Positions 17,125-25,231 of a stretch of DNA of 64,000 nt are shown in pieces. The DNA comes from Flavobacteriaceae bacterium PS02337 (GTDB lineage: Bacteria; Bacteroidota; Bacteroidia; Flavobacteriales; Flavobacteriaceae), in contig JASCOE010000016.1 in NCBI GenBank assembly GCA_029959285.1, positions 1-64,000 of the forward strand, written 5' to 3'. Every line of letters begins with the position of its first letter. Position 1 is the stretch's first letter. Position numbers and translations under genes: made by a program. Below the pieces are notes generated by a model that saw only the letters and a list, made by a program, of their open reading frames with translations, searched no databases and was not told the DNA's origin.

Positions 17125-18150
17125 ATGAAAGAGACCACTCTAAAAGAAATCGCTGAAACACTAGGAATATCAATTACCACAGTTTCTAAAGCATTAAAAA
17201 GCAAGTCTGATGTCAGTAAAAAAACGATAGAAAAAGTTCTTGCACTAGCAGAAGAGCTAAATTATACACCCAATAGTTTTGCAGTAAATCTTCGAACTAA
17301 GGAATCTAAAACCATTGGCTTAATTATTCCTGAAATAGTACATCATTTTTTTTCTAATGTCATAAATGGGATAATTGCCGAGGCTGGAAAACATGGTTAC
17401 CTAGTAATTATTCTGCAATCTAACGAATCTTTAGATCTTGAAAAAAAGCAAGTCGCTCTCTTAATAAATAAAAGAGTAGACGGTATTTTGATGTCTTTAT
17501 CTAATGAATCTAACAACGACTATCACCTAAAGGAAATTTTACGCAGAAGTATTCCATTTGTGCAATTTGACAAAATTTCAAAATTAATCCCAAGCTCAAA
17601 AGTTATTATTGACGATCAGAAAGCAGCAATCGAAGCAGTACAATGTTTAATTGATTCTGGTTGCAAAAAAATAGCTCATATTCGAGGCCCTGTAAATCCG
17701 CAAAATGCCATTGATCGATTTCTTGGTTATAAAAAAGCATTGGAGAAAAACAACATTGCTTTTAACTCGAAACTTGTCTACACTTGTGTTGATGTAACTT
17801 TTGAAGAAGGTCTCACTTTTGCAAAGCAAATTCTTGAAGAGCATCCTGATGTAGATGGTATTTTTGTTATTACTGATTTAGTTGCCGTTGGAGTTTTAGC
17901 ATATTTTAATGAAAAAAAAATTCAGATTCCACAACAAATCAGCATAATTGGTTTTAGCAATTGGTTTATGTCTAAAGTAATAACACCCAAATTGAGTACA
18001 GTTGATCAACCCAGCTACGAAATGGGAGTCGAAGCCTTTAATTTACTACTAGAAGAAATAATTTCTCATAAGAAAAATAGTCTTTTTACTCCAAGGACAA
18101 TAGAATTAGAAACTAAGATTATCCTGAGAGAATCTACAAAAAACAACTAA
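17125..18150 (+). CDS. LacI/GalR-family regulator of the sucrose locus
   Basis: The product has 341 residues. The helix-turn-helix 'TLKEIAETLGISITTVSKAL' (5-24) is followed by 'NSFAVNLRTKESKTIGLIIP' and the ligand-binding domain with 'HHFFSNVINGIIAEAGKHGY' and 'LSTVDQPSYEMGVEAFNLLL'. The gene is divergent from the TonB receptor operon, and two palindromic operators lie between them (17054-17090). It probably controls both the operon and itself. Because the operators lie upstream of the receptor's -33 element, activation or DNA looping is as possible as simple repression. The C-terminal domain resembles other bacterial sugar-sensing LacI proteins; the inducer is unknown, sucrose or fructose being likely. 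Confidence 0.86.
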   Translation: MKETTLKEIAETLGISITTVSKALKSKSDVSKKTIEKVLALAEELNYTPNSFAVNLRTKESKTIGLIIPEIVHHFFSNVINGIIAEAGKHGYLVIILQSNESLDLEKKQVALLINKRVDGILMSLSNESNNDYHLKEILRRSIPFVQFDKISKLIPSSKVIIDDQKAAIEAVQCLIDSGCKKIAHIRGPVNPQNAIDRFLGYKKALEKNNIAFNSKLVYTCVDVTFEEGLTFAKQILEEHPDVDGIFVITDLVAVGVLAYFNEKKIQIPQQISIIGFSNWFMSKVITPKLSTVDQPSYEMGVEAFNLLLEEIISHKKNSLFTPRTIELETKIILRESTKNN

Positions 18151-18285
18151 ATTAAACAAGTCCTGTTTTAATTGTATTTTTTTATAATTTCTACTGGATG
18201 CGAAAACGAATATTGACGATAAACTTGAGGATGCAATATTGAATCTTATTATTTTCGGGATAAAAAAGCGCACCAGAAACCTATA

Positions 18286-18310
18286 TAAGCCCTTACTGAA
18301 TAAGGGCTTA
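18286..18310. terminator. Hairpin downstream of LacI
   Basis: A perfect 10-bp stem, TAAGCCCTTA and TAAGGGCTTA, encloses a CTGAA loop. There is no T-run after it, so it may be part of an integrase upstream region or attachment site instead of a terminator. Confidence 0.4.
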
Positions 18311-18375
18311 ACGTGTTTAACGACTTGATTTGAAAGTGATATTATTCTACATTTATTAACTTAAAACGTAGAATT

Positions 18376-18612
18376 ATGTTAGAAAGCAGTTTTGGATTGG
18401 GATACTTTTTAAAAAAGCCCAAATTTGAGAGTAAAAAAGGAATCGTGTATCTGAGAATAATAGTCGATGGTATACGCAAGGAGACTTCAACAAAACGAAA
18501 ATGGGAGTTCACACGCTGGGATCAAAGATCCGAGAGAGCAACAGGCAATAAAGAAGACTCGAGTATACAGACTCAGCTTATTATCAAAAAAGTTTTTTCT
18601 TACCCCTATTGA
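18376..18612 (+). pseudogene. Tyrosine integrase, N-terminal fragment
   Basis: The first about 62 residues, 'MLESSFGLGYFLKKPK' and 'IVYLRIIVDGIRKETSTKRK' with 'WDQRSERATGNKED', match the arm-DNA-binding domain of Bacteroidota site-specific integrases. The similarity stops around 18557-18565, where the sequence passes into the end of an unrelated TonB receptor fragment on the other strand. The core-binding and catalytic domains are absent, so the gene is inactive. The open frame ends at 18612 within the foreign part. Confidence 0.75.
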
Positions 18613-20103
18613 TAAAGCCCCTATTGCATCTATTTTTGCCTGGCCTTCAGCACTTGTACCATTAAGGTACCCTGTAATTTCAAATGCCCAGTTTCGAAGC
18701 AGTTCAAATTGATTATTAAGCTGCAGCGAAGGAGTCAGCAGACTGTTTTTATAATGATTTCCTGATTCCTGCCAATAAAATTCTTTATAAGTCAAAGATC
18801 CATTAAAATAAGAAGTCCACCATTTTGTTGGTTTAAGAGTATTAATACTTGCTTTGAAACCTGTAGTATAGCTCTGTTTGAGATTTAGTGGCATTACAAT
18901 AGTAATTCCACTATCAGGTTCTGTGAGGTAACTCTTTGTAATTGGATTTTGACGAACTGTATAAAACATACTCAGCATATGTTTTGATTTCAAAAGCCAT
19001 AAAACTTCAAGATTATTTAACAGTTCGGGGCGTAGCGCCGTATTGCCTCTTTCCTGAAGATAAAAATCGTTTACTTCTGTAAATGGATTCAGGTCCCTGT
19101 AATTAGGACGCACAATTCTTCTGCCATACTGGAAAGAGATTGTATGTCCTTCTGTCAAAATATAGTTTATTGCAATAGATGGGAAAAGCTGGTTATAATG
19201 CCTTACCAATGTAGAATCCCGGCTCTCTGATACATAACCTGCCTCAGTATTGGTATGTTCAAGACGCAGGCCTGCTTCTGTAGAAAAACGCTCCGACCAT
19301 TTTTGCGCGGCCTGAAGAAATCCTGCCCAGATATTTTCCTGGTACTTAAAGCCGCTGCTTAATTCCTTATCCTGTATCCAGCCCCCAGGCTCAAATGAAT
19401 TATATAAAGCATTACTATTGATAGCAATAGAAGATACTTTAGCTCCAGACTGAAAGGTAAATTTATCTGATTTATTGTATGCCATAACCGATTGTACATT
19501 AAGAATATCATTCTTGCCAGTCATGTTTCCCATCAGTGCATGCTGCTCAAGACTATTGTTGTAATCGGCCATCGTGCTTTTCTGGTTTAATTCTTCATCC
19601 TGTGTGTATGAAAGAAAATTTACAACATTATCCCACTTCAATTTTGGATTCATCTTATATTGAATACCAGCCGAAACTCCCAGATTTCTGTTCTTTACTT
19701 CTTGTACATTTGTCGTATGAAGTGAGTGTTGAGTAAAAAAATCATTTTCAAAAAAGTCAGACTGCGCCGCTTCGTTTTTTTCTCTTCCAAACCAATTTCC
19801 CTGAAGATGGACATCTGCTGATACTTTTTTTGAAAAATCGTATTCGATACCTGTTTTAAAATAATTTGACAATGAATGAAACCTGCGGTTAGCCTGCATA
19901 TCAAGCCTCACAGAAGCAGGTTCAGAAATTTCATTTTTAGAATAATAACGCGATGAATTGATCTTTATAAAATCTTTTCCGTCATAAAAAGAATAATCCG
20001 TGTACAATTTAAAATTATTCCCCTGAAAATTAACCGACAAACTTTGATTCTGCCTGAATACTTCCCCCATTTCAGCATTTGATGAAACGGTCAACAATTT
20101 CAT
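18487..20103 (-). pseudogene. TonB-dependent receptor, interior barrel fragment truncated at both ends
   Basis: The frame encodes beta-barrel sequence of an outer-membrane receptor of the carboxypeptidase-like/OMP beta-barrel type: alternating strands such as 'SLSVNFQGNNFKLYTDYSFY', 'LFPSIAINYILTEGHTISFQ', 'YGRRIVRPNYRDLNPF' and 'GALSIGVRKNFFDNKLSL'. The true homologous part is about 18565-20092. The signal peptide, plug and first strands are missing at the 20.09-kb end, and the last strands are missing at the 18.56-kb end, where about 28 foreign codons read antisense through the integrase fragment. It is flanked by two other truncated genes, so it is a rearrangement relic. Confidence 0.75.
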
Positions 20104-20873
20104 TTAAAGAATATAACTACTTAAGAGAAGGCGATTACAAGATGAAATTAAAAGTGAGAAACAGTTATGGAATCCAATCAGATGAAACATTTATATCTTT
20201 TACGGTTTCTCCACCATGGTATAGACATTTTCTGGCCTATTTAGTGTATGTTTTACTTACTGTTTTATCCATATTTTATATCAGACAAAGAACCAAAATG
20301 AAAATAAGAAAGAACAAATATTATGAAACCATTGAGCAAAGAAAACTTTATCTGGAAAAAGAATCAAAAATTAAACAGGAACAACATGAGCTCGAAAAAG
20401 AAATTGAAAAATTAAAAAATGAAAAGCTTAAAACTAAAATTTTAGCAAAAGACAAAGAGCTGGTTAATAATTCTTTGCAGGCAGTAAAGAAAAACAAAAT
20501 TCTAAACGGAATCATTTATAAACTAAAAGACATTAATACAGAAGCATTTGATGAATCTACTAAATCCCAATTTACAAAATTAAACAGAAGCATTGTAAAA
20601 GAGGTAAATACAGATAAAAGCTGGAAGGATTTAGAAAAGCACATCAAAAATGTCCATTTTGATTTTTTGAAGAGATTAAAAGAAAAACATCCGGGAATTT
20701 CTCCCAGGGAATTAGATTTATCTACTTATTTATTAATAAATATGTCTACAAAAGAAATTGCTGAAATCATGAATGTTTCGAGCGGAGGAGTAGAAGTTGC
20801 CCGTCATCGCCTAAGAAAAAAAATTGGTCTTGATAAAAATGAAAATCTTGTTAGTTACTTGATGAGTATATAA
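20079..20873 (+). CDS. C-terminal half of a Y_Y_Y-domain, membrane-anchored LuxR-type regulator (5'-truncated)
   Basis: The open frame has 264 residues. It begins in the middle of a triple-tyrosine (Y_Y_Y) domain ('EYNYLREGDYKMKLKVRNSY', then 'SFTVSPPWYRHFLAYLVYVL'), then one membrane helix (about 45-68), a lysine/glutamate-rich coiled coil (about 70-150) and a LuxR-type HTH near the C-terminus ('GISPRELDLSTYLLINMSTK', 'EIAEIMNVSSGGVEVARHRL'). The family normally has long N-terminal beta-propeller repeats, which are absent. The first residues, including the ATG at 20079, come from the adjacent TonB fragment. It is probably non-functional, although the DNA-binding half is intact and could be expressed. 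Confidence 0.75.
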   Translation: MMKRSTISFKEYNYLREGDYKMKLKVRNSYGIQSDETFISFTVSPPWYRHFLAYLVYVLLTVLSIFYIRQRTKMKIRKNKYYETIEQRKLYLEKESKIKQEQHELEKEIEKLKNEKLKTKILAKDKELVNNSLQAVKKNKILNGIIYKLKDINTEAFDESTKSQFTKLNRSIVKEVNTDKSWKDLEKHIKNVHFDFLKRLKEKHPGISPRELDLSTYLLINMSTKEIAEIMNVSSGGVEVARHRLRKKIGLDKNENLVSYLMSI

Positions 20874-21099
20874 ATCAGAGTATAAACCCTACTAAAATTT
20901 AGTCTTCACGCTCTTAACCACTAGTTTCATTAATTAATAGGTCGGTCATTTGACGATGAAACTATAAAGTAAACATAAAAGTAAAATGATACATAAGTAT
21001 TTTGTTCCCTTTAATAATTTATTTTTCAATTATATCCTTCTTAGATTAAAATTACGGCTAACTTATTTATATGTGCGATAAAACCACACAAAGCCATCT

Positions 21100-21117
21100 G
21101 GAGTTGATACCTTTTTT
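21100..21117. repeat. 18-bp direct repeat, left copy
   Basis: GGAGTTGATACCTTTTTT occurs here and again exactly at 21743-21760, bracketing the ParD/ParE cassette (661 bp between outer ends). Weaker similarity continues for about 15 bases (..CA.A.AAA..CTAAGG versus ..CTTAAGG). Confidence 0.75.
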
Positions 21118-21180
21118 GCACATAAAACTTAAGGCGGTTTTCTATTCAAGTTTTTTGCTGAATCTTTTTCTATTTTTAAA

Positions 21181-21206
21181 ATTTTGGTGTAAATTTACAC
21201 CAAAAT
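21181..21206. promoter_or_regulatory. Perfect 26-bp palindrome, probable ParD operator
   Basis: The half-site ATTTTGGTGTAAA is followed immediately by its exact complement. It ends 15 bases before the antitoxin ATG. Type II antitoxins of the ParD class bind such palindromes to repress their own operon. Confidence 0.75.
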
Positions 21207-21221
21207 AACTTTTTTATTATT

Positions 21222-21467
21222 ATGACAAGACAAAGTATATCATTAACTGGTCCCAATGAAGAATGGTTAAAAAATCAGGTTAATGCAGAAGAGTTTAGCA
21301 GTAAAAGTGAAGCCATTAACTTTTTAATAAAAAAAGCACGTTCACAAGAAGAATTTTATGACTTTGTAAGAGCTAAAATAGATAAGGGAGAAAAAAGCGG
21401 CTTTGTAAAAAAACAAACCAGAGAAGAAATGTTAGCCGAATTTAAAAAGGATTTGGGAGATGAATAG
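21222..21467 (+). CDS. parD: ParD-like antitoxin of a type II toxin-antitoxin pair
   Basis: The product has 81 residues. The N-terminus 'QSISLTGPNEEWLKNQV' and 'SSKSEAINFLIKKARSQE' resemble the ribbon-helix-helix dimer domain of ParD/CopG antitoxins ('SEAIR.ALR..'), and the acidic/basic C-terminal tail ('EEMLAEFKKDLGDE') would wrap the toxin. It overlaps the ParE gene by eight bases (ATGAATAG), ensuring coupled translation. A 26-bp palindrome directly upstream is the likely autoregulatory site. Family call from length, order and motifs; no experimental basis. Confidence 0.85.
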   Translation: MTRQSISLTGPNEEWLKNQVNAEEFSSKSEAINFLIKKARSQEEFYDFVRAKIDKGEKSGFVKKQTREEMLAEFKKDLGDE

Positions 21468-21738
21468 CTATTATTTAAGTAGCGAAGCCAAAAAAGATTT
21501 AAAAAGAATTTATTACTATGGTGTCGGTAAGTTCGGAATGGATCAGGCCGATCATTATTTCAATATGTTTTACGATTGTTTTGACAAAATAGAACAAAAT
21601 CCATTTTTATTTCCATCTGCCGACCACATCAAAAAAGGATATCGTTATTGTGTTTGCGGTGTCGATACTATTTACTACCGATTAAATGGAGATAAACGAA
21701 TAGAGATTGTTACCATTATTGGGAGACAAGACTTTTAG
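21460..21738 (+). CDS. parE: ParE/RelE-superfamily toxin
   Basis: The product has 92 residues. 'YYLSSEAKKDLKRIYYYGVG', 'GMDQADHYFNMFYDCFDKIE', 'NPFLFPSADHIKKGYRYCVC' and the end 'RIEIVTIIGRQDF' follow the ParE pattern (alpha-helical hairpin, then beta-sheet with a conserved GYR..V and a final IGRQD). ParE toxins inhibit DNA gyrase; some relatives act as ribosome-dependent RNases. It is the second gene of the pair, its start embedded in the antitoxin stop region. Full length and apparently intact. It sits in accessory DNA next to a truncated integrase and an integrative element, which fits a stabilising role. Confidence 0.87.
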   Translation: MNSYYLSSEAKKDLKRIYYYGVGKFGMDQADHYFNMFYDCFDKIEQNPFLFPSADHIKKGYRYCVCGVDTIYYRLNGDKRIEIVTIIGRQDF

Positions 21739-21742
21739 ATCC

Positions 21743-21760
21743 GGAGTTGATACCTTTTTT
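21743..21760. repeat. 18-bp direct repeat, right copy
   Basis: Exact second copy of GGAGTTGATACCTTTTTT, starting four bases after the toxin stop codon. Together with the left copy it marks the edges of the toxin-antitoxin cassette. Confidence 0.75.
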
Positions 21761-21981
21761 ACAACAAAAAGCTAAGGAATTTTCAAAAGACTTTCCATCT
21801 GAGAAGCTTCAAAAATTAAATTTATCAATAATAAAAAAATATTGATATCTTTACAATCAAATTATTCAGAATAAAATTACTGAATATCAATTAGTTAAAT
21901 ATCAAAAAAAAAAACAACAATTTCACTTTAGGTTCAGAATCGGTGCACTAGGGTTTAAGACATCATAAAAACGTAGCATAG

Positions 21982-22021
21982 ATGCGGGTTTGAACGGTTA
22001 AGTTCGAATCCTGCTCTCCTC
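21982..22021 (+). other. Possible tRNA 3'-end remnant / attachment site
   Basis: The segment GTTCGAATCCTGCTCTCCTC resembles the T-loop, T-stem and acceptor 3' strand of a bacterial tRNA. The bases before it (GCGGGTTTGAACGGTTAA) do not make a normal 7-base T-loop, and no D-arm or anticodon arm is present, so it is not a working tRNA gene. Such a tRNA-end duplicate is what a tyrosine integrase leaves at one end of an element. The integrase gene is at 23218-24474. The matching copy is not in the window. Confidence 0.35.
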
Positions 22022-22035
22022 TTACCGGCGATTAT

Positions 22036-22374
22036 CTATCTATTCTTATGATTATATTTGAATACTTCTGATTCGATTTCCTGCATTGTTTTCTTTTTTC
22101 CTTTAGAAATCCATTCTAAAAGTTCTTCTTCAAAAAAATAGAGTTTTTTACCGTACTTATAACACGGGATTTTTCTCTGCCTCACAAGACCGTAAATTGT
22201 AGGCTTTGCTTTTCCTATTAACCGACTCGCTTCTTCAATGCCAATAGGATTGCTTTTTGCTTTAGATTCAAATACTTGTACGTTCTGAATCATAAGTTTG
22301 ATCTCTGCAATTTCTTTCACTAAGTGCGCTACTGCTTTGGGCAGGTTCTCAAAAGAGATTTCATTTAAATCCAT
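22036..22374 (-). CDS. Excisionase-like helix-turn-helix protein
   Basis: The product has 112 residues from the ATG at 22374 (a longer frame exists upstream but adds an unlikely Cys/Phe-rich start). An N-terminal coiled-coil-like part 'AVAHLVKEIAEIKLMIQNVQ' precedes an HTH_17/MerR-like fold: 'GIEEASRLIGKAKPTIYGLV', 'RQRKIPCYKYGKKLYFFEEE' and 'LLEWISKGKKK'. Such proteins are common in Bacteroidota integrative elements, acting as excisionases or regulators. It is the outermost gene of the element, next to the possible attachment site. Function inferred from family and position. Confidence 0.75.
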   Translation of the reverse strand: MDLNEISFENLPKAVAHLVKEIAEIKLMIQNVQVFESKAKSNPIGIEEASRLIGKAKPTIYGLVRQRKIPCYKYGKKLYFFEEELLEWISKGKKKTMQEIESEVFKYNHKNR

Positions 22375-22480
22375 AGCTATTGTTTTTATAATTATGGTGT
22401 AAATGAAAAAAGTGTTTTTGCTGTGTCTTTCTTCACAGCAGAAACACTTAAAAAACACAGTGCTTTACAAGTATTGACAT

Positions 22481-23218
22481 TTAAAAACCTCTAAAATCTT
22501 CAATAATCTTTATAAGCCCTTTCTGTTCATAATCTTTAAGATGCGTTTTAATACTATTCTCTTCAACATCTTTTAAAGCGTCAGCAAAGGTCAGTTTTAA
22601 AAATTGTGCTGCTTTATCCTGTCTGCTGACTTTAAAAAAATTCCATATATTCCAGCCGAAATGATACAAATCGAGATTGGACAGATCTTTTACTTTTACC
22701 GCCATAATCTTTTCAAAATTTATGTCCTCAGCATATATGATTATATTCTTACCCAATTGTTTCAAATCATCATCCGTCACATACAGAGCGAACTCTTGCT
22801 GTGCATAGCGGATGGCAATATCAATTCTGGATTGTTTCTGATTTTTGACTGCATTTTGCCTCTCCTCCCTTACCTGTTCAATATTGATGGCTGAATTTTT
22901 ATTTTCAGGCAGTTCGGGCTTAATTAAAGTATCTTCTATTTTTACAAAGTCCTCACTTGGAATGCGGCTTTCTGGTGATTCATTTTTTTTGACCTTCAAA
23001 AAACGATTCAGCACTCTCTCAGCCAAATCGTTAAGAAACAAGCTTAAAATTGCGAACATTAAAATACCAAATCCAGTGCTTATCCAAAAGAAAACACCGG
23101 CCGTATACTCGTCAGCACCTCTTTCCAGCAGCACCAGCCTACCTATTATGCCTATAAAAACACAGACTAAAAAGACAGAAAGGTAAACTGTAATATATTC
23201 GAAGTACTTTATTTTCAT
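22481..23218 (-). CDS. Two-helix membrane protein of an integrative element, function unknown
   Basis: The product has 245 residues. Two hydrophobic segments (about 7-30 and 41-64) are followed by a charged linker and a cytoplasmic C-terminal region of about 130 residues with 'IAIRYAQQEFALYVTDDDLK', 'FGWNIWNFFKVSRQDKAAQF', 'LKLTFADAL' and a possible winged-helix-like end 'IKTHLKDYEQKGLIKIIEDF'. I do not recognise a named family. Its ATG overlaps the stop codon of the integrase gene by one base (TAATG), so the two are cotranscribed and coupled. The tight link with integrase and HTH genes points to a role in element maintenance or transfer, but this is inference. Confidence 0.6.
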   Translation of the reverse strand: MKIKYFEYITVYLSVFLVCVFIGIIGRLVLLERGADEYTAGVFFWISTGFGILMFAILSLFLNDLAERVLNRFLKVKKNESPESRIPSEDFVKIEDTLIKPELPENKNSAINIEQVREERQNAVKNQKQSRIDIAIRYAQQEFALYVTDDDLKQLGKNIIIYAEDINFEKIMAVKVKDLSNLDLYHFGWNIWNFFKVSRQDKAAQFLKLTFADALKDVEENSIKTHLKDYEQKGLIKIIEDFRGF

Positions 23219-24474
23219 TACACTTTTCTCTTTAAAGATTCCAATTGTATTGCTTCTGATGCTTTGTTTTTCTTCTCATCGATTACTTTTGCATAGATTT
23301 GGGTAGTTTTTACGTTGGTATGCCCCAGCATTTTGCTGACCGTATAAATATCTGTCCCGCTCGATAACTGCAGTGTTGCAAATGTATGGCGGAAGCAGTG
23401 AAAGGTAATATTTTTTTTAATGCCCGCCGATTCAACCCATTTTTTAAGAGGGCGTGAAATCCACGAAGGGTCCGGCAGATCCTCAAAAACAAGCTGCCCG
23501 GGAAGCCGTGGTTCTCCGCAGAGCTGTAGGGCCTGCTGGGAAATAGGCATATACTCAACACCTTTTGTCTTTTTCTGCGTAAAATGCAGTTTAGCCATAC
23601 CATCTTCCAGACTTATCTCTTTCCAACGAAGTTTCTGAATGTCGGAATGCCTCAGACCTGTAAGCGCTGAGAAAAGTGCGGCTCTTTTAAGGATGTCTTT
23701 TTTACAAGTCGTTGATGCAAGTACATTCAATTCTTTAATGGTCAGATATTCACGTCTTGATTCCTGGTCCGGAATGCCTTTTATTTTTGAAGATAAATCA
23801 ACTGTTAGATAACCGTCGATAAAGGCCTGTTTTAAAGCAGCTTTAAAAATGGAGAAATACCTTGCCGCAGTGTTGCGGGAAAGTATTCCTTTTTTGCCTC
23901 CTCCGAGCGGGGCACCCAGCAGAAACAGTTTAAAATCTTCCGCCATTCTGCTGTTAACCTCAGAAAACATCAGGCTGCCTTTAGAATAGCTTTTTAAAAA
24001 TTCTGCGGAACGCTCCCAAGTGAACTGAATGGATTTTGAACCTCGGGCGTGTCTTTTAGCCGCCACAGCAGCTAGATATTTAATAAAATCCTCTTTTCCT
24101 TTCTCTTTCTGTTCAGCCAATAGGTTATCAGCATCACTGTACAGATCCGTATTATCGTATTCTTTCTGCCTGATTTTACGCACTCCGTCAGCATAAAGCA
24201 TTATTTCCCTATCGCTTTCGCTTCTGCAGATTATAATTCCGTTATCGCTGCGTCTGGGTTTATAGGATTTCACGCCCTCTGCATCTGTCCGGGCAGATCT
24301 TTTCTTGTCCCATTCCACTGTTGTTACGATTCTGTTCAAATATTCACGGATTCTTTGGGGAGTTTTCTTTCCGGAAACCTCAACAGGATAGCTTTCTATG
24401 TAAACATACCATTCATTTCGTTCTTCTGCCTTTCGAAGACGAACAGTCACCTTGGTTTTTGCTAATTGTTTCAT
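23218..24474 (-). CDS. Tyrosine recombinase (integrase) of an integrative element
   Basis: The product has 418 residues. The N-terminal arm-binding part ('KVTVRLRKAEERNEWYVYIE') is unusual in being long (about 120 residues), then a SAM-like core-binding domain (about 140-215). The catalytic domain shows 'ALTGLRHSDIQKLRWKEI' (first Arg), 'HFTQKKTKGVEYMPIS' (Lys), 'FHCFRHTFATLQLSSGTD' (H-x-x-R) and 'KMLGHTNVKTTQIYAKV' (His and the nucleophile Tyr). All catalytic residues are present, so it is probably active. It overlaps the preceding HTH gene by four bases (ATGA) and the next membrane-protein gene by one base, forming one operon. Confidence 0.9.
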   Translation of the reverse strand: MKQLAKTKVTVRLRKAEERNEWYVYIESYPVEVSGKKTPQRIREYLNRIVTTVEWDKKRSARTDAEGVKSYKPRRSDNGIIICRSESDREIMLYADGVRKIRQKEYDNTDLYSDADNLLAEQKEKGKEDFIKYLAAVAAKRHARGSKSIQFTWERSAEFLKSYSKGSLMFSEVNSRMAEDFKLFLLGAPLGGGKKGILSRNTAARYFSIFKAALKQAFIDGYLTVDLSSKIKGIPDQESRREYLTIKELNVLASTTCKKDILKRAALFSALTGLRHSDIQKLRWKEISLEDGMAKLHFTQKKTKGVEYMPISQQALQLCGEPRLPGQLVFEDLPDPSWISRPLKKWVESAGIKKNITFHCFRHTFATLQLSSGTDIYTVSKMLGHTNVKTTQIYAKVIDEKKNKASEAIQLESLKRKV

Positions 24475-25028
24475 ATAAAATCATTTCCGTTATACAATTT
24501 ATCAATTTCGCTTTTTGGAGCATATACATGCTTTCCAATCTGTCTGGTCGGGATTGAATATTTCCTGATATGGCTGTAGACAGAACCTTCAGATATCTGG
24601 AATCTATCAGCTATTTCCCCGATGGAATAGCAGTCCTCTTTTTCAAGGCTGTATAATTTTTTCTTCAATCCGCTTTCACTCTGTGGCAGGCTTCGTGCAG
24701 GACCGAACAATTCTTCCATAACTCTGCGGTCAATTCTTATAAGGCGGGTTCCCAGGTTAAGTGAAGGAATTTTTCCCTGGCCGACAAGCCGGTAAAGGGA
24801 TTTATTATTAATGCCAAAAAGCATGCCAGCTTCAGGAACAGAAATAAATGCCCTGTTTTCGGGTATTTTATCCGTAAGTTCCTTGAGCTCCTCTTCAATT
24901 TTAAGCCGTTTGATCTTCTGTTTGTATGCTTTTTTACTGCATACATGCGAGCAGTAAACAGAAGTCACGGTTTTAGGAAGAAATTCCTTCCCGCAGTTAA
25001 GGCATTGTTTATTCGTCCTCTTCATCAT
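24471..25028 (-). CDS. Zinc-ribbon and double helix-turn-helix protein, element regulator or excisionase
   Basis: The product has 185 residues from the ATG at 25028. It starts with a treble-clef-like zinc motif ('CLNCGKEFLPKT', 'VYCSHVCSKKAYKQKIKR', four cysteines plus a histidine), then an HTH_17 domain ('FISVPEAGMLFGINNKSLYR', 'LVGQGKIPSLNLGTRLIRID') and a second HTH ('YSIGEIADRFQISEGSVYSH', 'IRKYSIPTRQIGKHVYAPKS'). Two MerR/excisionase-like folds plus a zinc ribbon in one chain suggest a DNA-bending regulator of the integrase. It is the first gene of the element operon and overlaps the integrase start. The family is common in Bacteroidota mobile elements. Confidence 0.78.
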   Translation of the reverse strand: MMKRTNKQCLNCGKEFLPKTVTSVYCSHVCSKKAYKQKIKRLKIEEELKELTDKIPENRAFISVPEAGMLFGINNKSLYRLVGQGKIPSLNLGTRLIRIDRRVMEELFGPARSLPQSESGLKKKLYSLEKEDCYSIGEIADRFQISEGSVYSHIRKYSIPTRQIGKHVYAPKSEIDKLYNGNDFI

Positions 25029-25166
25029 CTTTGTCTCCACATTAAGGTTACATAAGGGTATATAAGTTTCACTTTGTCCCCATTTAAGAGACAGGTACAA
25101 ATATGGTACAAATATATGATAAAAAACGATTAAAAAACATCATAATCTAAAAAGGAGCAAAAAGAA

Positions 25167-25199
25167 AAAGCGCTGTAAACATTAAGTTTACAGCGCTTT
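25167..25199. terminator. Intrinsic terminator of dnaK
   Basis: A perfect 14-bp stem, AAAGCGCTGTAAAC and its complement, has an ATTAA loop. It lies 32 bases after the dnaK stop on the minus strand; the flanking A/T runs allow action on that strand. Confidence 0.75.
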
Positions 25200-25231
25200 A
25201 GCACTTATTGTTAACTGATGTTAATCAGTAC

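Larger units (their letters stand above)
20874..21221. other. Intergenic region ahead of the toxin-antitoxin cassette
   Basis: No gene is seen. It contains the left copy of an 18-bp direct repeat (21100-21117) and the 26-bp palindrome of the parDE promoter (21181-21206). Confidence 0.5.
21739..22035. other. Intergenic region with a possible tRNA-derived attachment site
   Basis: After the right repeat copy the sequence is AT-rich with no gene. Near its end it holds a T-arm-like segment (see 21982-22021) just beyond the outermost gene of the integrative element. Confidence 0.4.

Noticed and set aside
21982-22021. Working tRNA gene
   Set aside because: Only the T-loop/acceptor-like 3' part is present; no D-arm or anticodon arm, and the T-stem would enclose a 21-base loop.
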